A stretch of DNA of 21,784 bases, taken from a virus. A program made the translations under genes and the position numbers. Shown piece after piece: positions 13,743 through 18,894 of the stretch (position 1 is its first letter; each line of letters starts with the position of its first letter). The notes under the pieces were generated by a model. That model was given only the letters and a program-made list of their open reading frames with translations. It was not told where the DNA came from and did no database searches. The stretch spans positions 1 to 21,784 of the IMG/VR virus record IMGVR_UViG_3300032289_002801, one strand, 5' to 3'.

Positions 13743-14066
13743 TCAGGCCAGCATCAGCCGCCGCTGCGCCTCGAGCTGGGAGCGCCGCAGCAGCTCCTGC
13801 TCGGCCAGCAGCCGCTCATCGAGCTCATCGATGCGAGCCAGGCACTGCTGGATTGCCGGGATCACCTCCTCTTCGAGCAGGGTGATCTCCTCTTCTCCAT
13901 AGGGCTGCTCGATCCAGGTGCGCCGCAGCGCCAACCCGCGCCGACGCAGCAGGATCTCCTGCACGGAGCGGAGCGTGGATTCCAGCAGCAGGAACGGATC
14001 TTCCTCAGGGCGGCAGAACGGCGATTCCGCGGAAGCCGGGTTGCCTGCAGCAGAGCGTGTGGCCAT
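13743..14066 (-). CDS. Hypothetical coiled-coil protein
   Basis: The protein has 107 residues from ATG 14066. A longer frame to 14285 is open, but its extension is Pro/Arg-rich and looks non-coding. The body is helical and acidic: EEDPFLLLESTLRSVQEILL, ITLLEEEVIPAIQQCLARID, ELDERLLAEQELLRRSQLEA, suggesting a coiled coil. No family is recognised. It is the last of three minus-strand genes following the ArdC-like gene and converges on the fibre gene across the hairpin at 13698-13733. Confidence 0.6.
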   Translation of the reverse strand: MATRSAAGNPASAESPFCRPEEDPFLLLESTLRSVQEILLRRRGLALRRTWIEQPYGEEEITLLEEEVIPAIQQCLARIDELDERLLAEQELLRRSQLEAQRRLMLA

Positions 14067-14205
14067 GACGATCGGCGCCGAGAGCGGCGCAGCGACGGGA
14101 CCGATCCCAGCGGAGGCCCGACCGCAGGAGGGCCTCAGACTGGAGAGGCCCCGAGCAAGCCCCCCCCAAAGCAGAGCAGGCATTAGGGGCCGTAGCCCCC
14201 AGCCA

Positions 14206-14433
14206 TCAGAAGGGCAAAAGAGCCTCGAGCTCGGGATCCGCAGCGGCCTCAGGCTGCTCCGCCTGACGCTCGGTGAGCAGATCATCCAGCAGAGCAGCCA
14301 GCCGGATCAGCCCGCGGCACCAGCACTCTTCACTGAGCCAGAGCAGCAAGCCATCGCTGCTGGCCGAGAACTGCAGCCGGCGGGCGGCATGCAGATGAGC
14401 AGGGGTGTGAACAGGAAGGCAAAGCGTGGCCAT
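14206..14433 (-). CDS. Small hypothetical protein downstream of the ArdC-like gene
   Basis: The protein has 75 residues from ATG 14433, reading leftward. It contains PAHLHAARRLQFSASSDGLL, a Leu/Cys/Trp-rich segment LLWLSEECWCRGLIRLAALL, and an acidic tail. No family is recognised. A 19-base near-perfect palindrome at 14501-14519 lies in its 170-base upstream gap. Downstream, GGGGC (14186-14190) / GCCCC (14195-14199) forms a short hairpin that could end the transcript. The gene may be part of the ArdC-like operon. Confidence 0.55.
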   Translation of the reverse strand: MATLCLPVHTPAHLHAARRLQFSASSDGLLLWLSEECWCRGLIRLAALLDDLLTERQAEQPEAAADPELEALLPF

Positions 14434-14500
14434 GGCGGAACCAGCGCAGGACCCCACCTCCAAGCGGGGCGGGGTCAAGGACCCGCGCCATTCGCCTGAT

Positions 14501-14519
14501 GTGCCGCGTCATGCGGCAC
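14501..14519. promoter_or_regulatory. 19-base near-perfect palindrome
   Basis: GTGCCGCGT-C-ATGCGGCAC pairs at eight of nine positions, the exception being a G:T pair near the centre. It lies between the end of the ArdC-like gene (14604) and the start of the small ORF (14433). A weaker GACCCC/GGGGTC stem (14450-14455 / 14471-14476) lies beside it. It could be an operator or an intercistronic attenuator; the sequence alone does not decide. Confidence 0.35.
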
Positions 14520-14603
14520 CAACGACAACCAGCCGCGGGCATGGCTCCGATCCTTGACGCCGCCCCGCACCATGAAGAGGCCTGCGCGGCAATGTCAGGG
14601 GGA

Positions 14604-15611
14604 TCACTCCCCGCCGCTCTCGGGACAAACCAGATCGGCAGCTTTGCGAGCATCACTGAGCACCTGCAACAGCACCTGGGGCGACTCACGCAGGAGCTCG
14701 ATCCAATGGCCCAGATAGGCGGCGTGATTGGCCATGGCACTGCCGATCTCGAGGCGATCGCCGAGGAGCACGGCGCCCAGCTCGGCCACCAGCTCCTCGC
14801 GGGCATAGGCCCGGCCGCCATCGCCTCCTTCGCCCATGCCGCCGGAGAGATCACGTGCCAGCCGGGAGCTGTGGCCAGTGGAATGAATCACCTCATGGGC
14901 CCAGGAGGCATAGAGGGCCCCTGCCGAGTGGAAAGCGGTGCGATCAGGGAGCTGGATGCGATCGGGCAACGGCAGATAGCAGGCCCGATCGCCCGCGAAA
15001 CTCACGGGCACCGGCCAGCGGCTGAGCACTGCTTCTGCATCAGCCAGCCGCTCCGGCTCGGGCCGCAGCACGGCCCCTTCGGCCTGGCGGCGCTTCTGGA
15101 TCAGCGCCTCCAGATCCTCGCCTTCTAGATCGGCGGCATTGAACAGTGCCACCGGCCGATAGCTGACCCAGCTGGGGCCAGGCTGAACCGATTGCTGGCC
15201 ATCGGCGCCAGCTAAAACCTGGCCACCCTGAGCAACTGAGCCCGGCTCCGCCAGCTGGCCTTCGCCCCGCTGATGCACCTGGGGCCGCAGCACATGCACC
15301 GCTTTGCTGCCCTTACGGGGAAAGACCCCCAGGGCCTTGGCCTCCGAGAAGCCACACCAGTAAGGCAGGGCTGATCCCCGCAGGTGCATGCCCAGGGTGA
15401 GCAGGGCCGGATTGGCGCCGCGGTAGCGGCGGCCGGAGAGCAGATTCACATGATGGCCCCCCGAGGCGGCATCCCACTCCCGCCGCCAGGGGGTGGTGCC
15501 GGCCTCCAGTAGGGCGACCAGGGAGGCCACCAGCTTCTCCTCAGGGGAGACCTTGGCAGCAGCAGCTCTCTTGGCTGACCGAGAGAAACGGGATGGTGAA
15601 GCAACAGCCAC
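14604..15611 (-). CDS. ArdC-like antirestriction protein / zincin metallopeptidase
   Basis: The protein has about 335 residues from GTG 15611; an earlier GTG at 15668 adds a Pro/Trp-rich stretch that looks non-coding, and no ATG is available. The N-terminal ArdC_N (DUF1738) ssDNA-binding domain, residues about 24-115, shows TPWRREW, NLLSGRRYRGANPALL, LPYWCGFSEAKALG and RKGSKAVHVL. The C-terminal polyvalent zincin domain has HEVIHSTGH (239-247, zinc ligands His239, His243) and REELVAELGA (271-280) in the usual order. ArdC proteins of plasmids and phages protect incoming DNA from host restriction and may cleave DNA or protein. It is placed between a phage-type cluster and a defence-type region, fitting a mobile-element origin. 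Confidence 0.85.
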   Translation of the reverse strand: MAVASPSRFSRSAKRAAAAKVSPEEKLVASLVALLEAGTTPWRREWDAASGGHHVNLLSGRRYRGANPALLTLGMHLRGSALPYWCGFSEAKALGVFPRKGSKAVHVLRPQVHQRGEGQLAEPGSVAQGGQVLAGADGQQSVQPGPSWVSYRPVALFNAADLEGEDLEALIQKRRQAEGAVLRPEPERLADAEAVLSRWPVPVSFAGDRACYLPLPDRIQLPDRTAFHSAGALYASWAHEVIHSTGHSSRLARDLSGGMGEGGDGGRAYAREELVAELGAVLLGDRLEIGSAMANHAAYLGHWIELLRESPQVLLQVLSDARKAADLVCPESGGE

Positions 15612-15873
15612 GGGTGGAAAAGCGCAGGACCGCAAGCGCCAGCGCGGCCAGCGGCAAGGGCCGGCCACAGCGCTCCGTCAACCCAGTGCCACCGGCGTCT
15701 CATCACCAGTGGTGGGCCGGCTTGCGAAGCCCTTGCGCGGCCGCGCACGCTGAGGATTCCTGCGCGACGACTTTTGGGGTCTTCAGGGGGAATCTGATCC
15801 CCCGGCAGGCCGGTGCTCGTCGTGTTTCTGGGCCATAGGCTGCTGGGCACAGCAGACGAGTGCTCCCGGCGCC
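15612..15873. promoter_or_regulatory. Divergent intergenic region between ArdC-like and HNH genes
   Basis: These 262 bases separate the ArdC-like start from the HNH start and should hold both promoters. A hairpin GGGGGA (15786-15791) / TCCCCC (15798-15803) with a 6-base loop is present. No convincing -35/-10 pair, tRNA or repeat was seen. The mobile-element and defence-type parts meet here, so an old integration junction is possible, but no att-like repeat was found. Confidence 0.3.
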
Positions 15874-16512
15874 ATGGAGCTGAAGTTCCGGGTCATCCAG
15901 TCGAACGACCGCGGACTGATCACGCAGCAGGGCGATCGCACGTATGCCCGACGCGGACCTGCGAAAGGAGAGGAGGCCCTTGAACTACCGACCCTTTTCA
16001 TCTGGGTCAGCGACAAAGACCGCTATCTCGCCCGCTGCTGGACCCAGTGGACAGGCGAACGGCTTGGGGATGACTTCATTTACGTCGTCAGCCGTTTTCG
16101 GGATGTGATCGATCTCCAGGGCGATACCCGGTATCACCAGTGGTGCTCCAAGCAGCTCCGCTCAGAACTCTGGACACTTGAGCGAGCAGCCCTGGACCTG
16201 GACGGGGTGAGATGTCCGCCACCAGAGACTGTCCATGAAGAAGATAGACACAAATCAGCGATTTATCTGCAGAGAAGAAAACAGCGTCTGCGCGAGCAAA
16301 CGCCGGAGCTGAGCGATGAAGAAGAGAAGCTGATCCAGCAGGTTTACGACCAAAGGGACAGGCTCAATCAAGCGGCGGGATTCATTCAGTACCACGTGGA
16401 TCACATCATTCCTCTCGCAAAGGGTGGCCAGCATCACCCTGGCAACCTTCAGGTGATCAGCGCCAACGAGAATGTCCGCAAAGGGGCCAAGGTGCGGTCC
16501 CCGATAGAGTAG
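15874..16512 (+). CDS. Free-standing HNH endonuclease
   Basis: The protein has 212 residues from ATG 15874. The N-terminal 130 residues, which include LPTLFIWVSDKDRYLARCWT and DFIYVVSRFRDVIDLQG, are not assigned to a known domain and could bind DNA or sense a signal. A charged helix RRKQRLREQTPELSDEEEKL leads into a C-terminal HNH nuclease: YHVDHIIPLAKGGQHHPGNL then QVISANENVRKGAK. The His/Asp-His, Gly-Gly, His and Asn-Leu positions of the beta-beta-alpha-metal fold are all present. No zinc-ribbon Cys pairs are seen. A restriction, homing or phage-type nuclease is possible. It stands alone on the + strand and converges on the HELLH gene. Confidence 0.85.
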   Translation: MELKFRVIQSNDRGLITQQGDRTYARRGPAKGEEALELPTLFIWVSDKDRYLARCWTQWTGERLGDDFIYVVSRFRDVIDLQGDTRYHQWCSKQLRSELWTLERAALDLDGVRCPPPETVHEEDRHKSAIYLQRRKQRLREQTPELSDEEEKLIQQVYDQRDRLNQAAGFIQYHVDHIIPLAKGGQHHPGNLQVISANENVRKGAKVRSPIE

Positions 16513-16557
16513 GCAGGTGGCAGACAGGCATGGCTAAAAATTCGTGACTCAGGCTCA

Positions 16558-17115
16558 TTAGAGACTTTCCATTAAGATCTGGATCTGGCCTTGCTTGTCA
16601 GAGTATCTACTCTGGTCGTCAAGGATCATCTGCCAGCTTGGATAGGGGTATTTCTGGAGCTTTCGCCAAGACTTCTTGACCCAAACGCATTCATTCGGGA
16701 TGTCCGTCTTGATGACTTCCCAGAAGGCGAGAACCATCCACCCCCACGACGCCGATTTCCAGGGAACCAGAGCCTGTTCCGCCTCCCAGAACTCAGGCGG
16801 GTGATGGAGCAGCTTGCCATCGATCTCCCTGGCCGGGATCTTCAGGTGCAGGAGCTCATGGCGCAGAACATGTTCAATTACTGGCTGAGGCACATCAGGG
16901 CGGTTGAACAGCGAGTGGAAGAAGACATCCCCACCCGGCTTCCCATGCTCCCAGCGAATGCAAGCCAAGGTCTCCATCGTCTGCAGACTGAAAGAGACAG
17001 GACCAACAGAATCGAGCCCCATCTCCTGCTGGAGCTTGACCAGTAGGGCCAGAACGTCAAATGACAGGAAGCTGATCTCGGGGTAGCCAATGGGCTTCTT
17101 GCGTGACAAAGCCAT
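16558..17115 (-). CDS. HELLH zinc-metallopeptidase-like protein (SprT/YgjP-like)
   Basis: The protein has 185 residues from ATG 17115, preferred over an in-frame TTG at 17121 and GTG at 17118. The core VIEHVLRHELLHLKIP (79-94) holds the HExxH zinc site (His86, Glu87, His90), and HHPPEFWEAE (104-113) supplies a probable third ligand. The order resembles YgjP/DUF45 or SprT-type proteins ('HEl.Hl....HsprFW'). Residues 40-72 (GPVSFSLQTMETLACIRWEH, VFFHSLFNRPDV) form the preceding strands, and the C-terminal part is Trp/Lys-rich. No signal peptide is seen, so it is cytoplasmic. It lies 66 bases after the four-gene cassette on the same strand and could be a fifth member or a separate gene. Confidence 0.65.
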   Translation of the reverse strand: MALSRKKPIGYPEISFLSFDVLALLVKLQQEMGLDSVGPVSFSLQTMETLACIRWEHGKPGGDVFFHSLFNRPDVPQPVIEHVLRHELLHLKIPAREIDGKLLHHPPEFWEAEQALVPWKSASWGWMVLAFWEVIKTDIPNECVWVKKSWRKLQKYPYPSWQMILDDQSRYSDKQGQIQILMESL

Positions 17116-17181
17116 CACCAAGACCGTTGAGATGACCTGTCACGTATGCGCTTCATGGGGAAGTATTGCCAAGGTCACAGT

Positions 17182-17460
17182 TCAGTGAGACGGTGGATCA
17201 CCAGAGTCACCGAAGACGCGTTCGTATTCCTCCGGCGAAAGCTCGCGTTCGAGCTCTTTTTTTAGCCTCTCATAGAGCGACTGATCTTGAAGGGCGACAG
17301 AACGCGCCATGGCCTTTGCCGCTTCCGCATGCTGCTCCGATACATGCAGCTTGATCTTTCTTGTCAACTGCTTCAGGGAGCCGTGCCTGCCCAGTAGCGC
17401 ACTGGAGAAACCAACCCCTGCGATGATCTTGCCCACGGTGAATGGATTGATTCCCCACAT
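17182..17460 (-). CDS. Small protein with N-terminal hydrophobic segment
   Basis: The protein has 92 residues from ATG 17460. A hydrophobic Gly-rich segment at about 8-24 (TVGKIIAGVGFSSALLG) may be a membrane anchor. A charged helical remainder follows (KQLTRKIKLHVSEQHAEAAK, LYERLKKELERELSPEEYER). No family is recognised. It starts 5 bases after the stop of the 119-residue gene and is clearly part of the same transcript. Base composition is lower in GC than in the phage cluster. The pattern of short membrane anchor plus coiled-coil tail fits a partner of the membrane-type TerB-like protein, but that is inference. Confidence 0.65.
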   Translation of the reverse strand: MWGINPFTVGKIIAGVGFSSALLGRHGSLKQLTRKIKLHVSEQHAEAAKAMARSVALQDQSLYERLKKELERELSPEEYERVFGDSGDPPSH

Positions 17461-17465
17461 CGAGG

Positions 17466-17825
17466 CTATCCGTTGAGAAATCTGGAAAACGAATCTGATT
17501 CCTTCGAACGGGCTGTAAACAGCTCAAACAGCGAGCGGATCAACTCCCGGTACATTGACTTTGTCTCCTCGTCTGCCGACTCACTCTTTGAAAGCTCGGT
17601 CAGGTTCTGGACAAGGGTCGTGAAGTTCTGACTGTTGATCTTCATGTCGGCGCAACGCGCCTCCAGTGCTGCCTTGAAGGCGCTCTCTTTGGCGCGCAAG
17701 GCATAGACCTCCTTGAAAGAAGACAGAATCGCCGGAAGGTTTTCGACAAGCCCCTTGGCAAGAATCACGCTCGTATCAAGAGATGCCGCAGGGGCTACTG
17801 GCAGGTCTTCAGGTGTGTTGGGCAT
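17466..17825 (-). CDS. Small all-helical hypothetical protein
   Basis: The protein has 119 residues from ATG 17825. After a Pro/Ala-rich N-terminus it is helical: ILAKGLVENLPAILSSFKEV, YALRAKESAFKAALEARCAD, FTTLVQNLTELSKS, MYRELIRSLFELFTARSKES. There is no membrane segment and no known motif. It lies 30 bases after the TerB-like gene and 5 bases before the 92-residue gene, so it belongs to the four-gene cassette. It could be a soluble assembly or immunity partner of the TerB-like protein; nothing in the sequence proves this. Confidence 0.7.
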   Translation of the reverse strand: MPNTPEDLPVAPAASLDTSVILAKGLVENLPAILSSFKEVYALRAKESAFKAALEARCADMKINSQNFTTLVQNLTELSKSESADEETKSMYRELIRSLFELFTARSKESDSFSRFLNG

Positions 17826-17855
17826 GGCTAAGGAAGAACAAGATGCGCGAAATGA

Positions 17856-18545
17856 TTACTTCTTGTCGATGACAAGGTCAACGAGCTTTTTCACTCCCCA
17901 GGCTGAACCCACCGCTATTGCAGGAACAACCAGGACAGTGCCAGCAAGCATCCCGCCTCCAATCAGGCCCCCCAGGGCAGCCAGACCAGATGTGATACCG
18001 GCAGCGCTGAGGCCAAACACGCTTCCGGTACCAGCGATCGCGGCAATCGGAACACCTGCCGCCGCAAGATTGCTGGCACATTCCTTGAGCATGGCCTTAA
18101 AGGCATCTGAATCGGATGGCGTTGACCTGAGCTGCCACAGGTGGAACTGAACATCCTTGATGGCCATCACTTGATCTTTCGTGATGCCAAGCTCGCTGCC
18201 TATTACTTCAACATATTCGAGTTCCTCTACGGATATATATCCGTTGCTCAATGCAAGCAGGAAAAGATCGGCGATCAAGGTGAAACGTAAATCGCTGTCA
18301 TCGAGGGCATGGAGCGACGCGAGGACCTCTGACCTGTGCTCCTCCTTGAAGTGAAAGACGGCGGCATAGACCTTGGCTTTACCTTCGTCGGAGATTTCAA
18401 AGGCCTTCAACTGCTCATCAAGATGTTTTCTCTCTTGCTCGTCGAACTTGCTGTCAACGTTGCTGAGTTCCGCAATGATTGAGAGGTAGGCAACACGCTC
18501 GACCTCTGGATAGGCAAGCAGCGGATGGGTCACTTGGTCAGTCAT
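17856..18545 (-). CDS. TerB-like domain protein with Gly-rich hydrophobic C-terminus
   Basis: This is a 229-residue protein from ATG 18545. Residues about 15-130 form a TerB/DjlA-N-like all-helical domain with acidic metal-binding-type loops: AYLSIIAELSNVDSKFDEQE and DLFLLALSNGYISVEELEYV, then IGSELGITKDQV. A linker leads to residues about 159-217, a continuous Gly/Ala/Val-rich hydrophobic region (AAAGVPIAAIAGTGSVFG, SAAGITSGLAALGGLIGGGM, AGTVLVVPAIAVGSAWG) like a glycine-zipper or pore-type membrane segment, followed by basic VKKLVDLVIDKK. TerB domains occur in tellurite- and phage-resistance gene sets. Its start overlaps the end of the upstream 104-residue gene by 8 bases. This looks like a sensor joined to a membrane effector (inference). 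Confidence 0.72.
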   Translation of the reverse strand: MTDQVTHPLLAYPEVERVAYLSIIAELSNVDSKFDEQERKHLDEQLKAFEISDEGKAKVYAAVFHFKEEHRSEVLASLHALDDSDLRFTLIADLFLLALSNGYISVEELEYVEVIGSELGITKDQVMAIKDVQFHLWQLRSTPSDSDAFKAMLKECASNLAAAGVPIAAIAGTGSVFGLSAAGITSGLAALGGLIGGGMLAGTVLVVPAIAVGSAWGVKKLVDLVIDKK

Positions 18546-18852
18546 GGGAGGCTTGGTTCAGATCTTGAGGGAGAGGACTGGTCTTGTAGGCATTGCGTAT
18601 GGCCTTCATCGCCTGCTCTTGGGTGACGGGGCGTCCGTGGACAAAACCAAGAGCTCCGAGCAAGCCTGTTCTTGCTCTGCCGACTTCCTGGATGGAGTCA
18701 ACAAGGTTGTATTCACTGGTTCTAATGCCAAATTCACCAAGGAACCACAGCAGCCCATACATCTCCTCATCGGAAAGACTGGCTGCCCAGCGGGTGTATT
18801 TGCCAAGGTTTAGGCGTCTTCGATCAATAACAAGTGGATCTGGGTTTTCCAT
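18538..18852 (-). CDS. Hypothetical protein, first gene of the four-gene cassette
   Basis: The protein has 104 residues from ATG 18852, 42 bases after the DUF499 stop. It has the segments RRLNLGKYTRWAASLSDEEM, YGLLWFLGEFGIRTSEYNLV, ARTGLLGALGFVHGRP and VTQEQAMKAIRNAYKTSP. It is probably a small helical cytoplasmic protein. No family is recognised. Its stop lies inside the start of the TerB-like gene (8-base overlap), showing tight coupling. Being the first gene after the DUF499 ATPase, it ties the cassette to that defence-type gene in one possible transcript. Confidence 0.65.
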   Translation of the reverse strand: MENPDPLVIDRRRLNLGKYTRWAASLSDEEMYGLLWFLGEFGIRTSEYNLVDSIQEVGRARTGLLGALGFVHGRPVTQEQAMKAIRNAYKTSPLPQDLNQASHD

Positions 18853-18894
18853 GCTGATTTCGTGCTGTTCGTTTGCGTGGATTGAGATGGAGGA

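Noticed and set aside
14160-14167. Run of eight C as a possible phase-variation tract
   Set aside because: It lies between two small ORFs, outside the chosen coding frames, and is short; no gene is seen whose frame it would switch.
4310-18041. Five GCGATCGC octamers as functional repeats of this element
   Set aside because: This is the cyanobacterial HIP1 genomic motif; the copies are scattered and mostly inside genes, so they are used only as a hint to the host.
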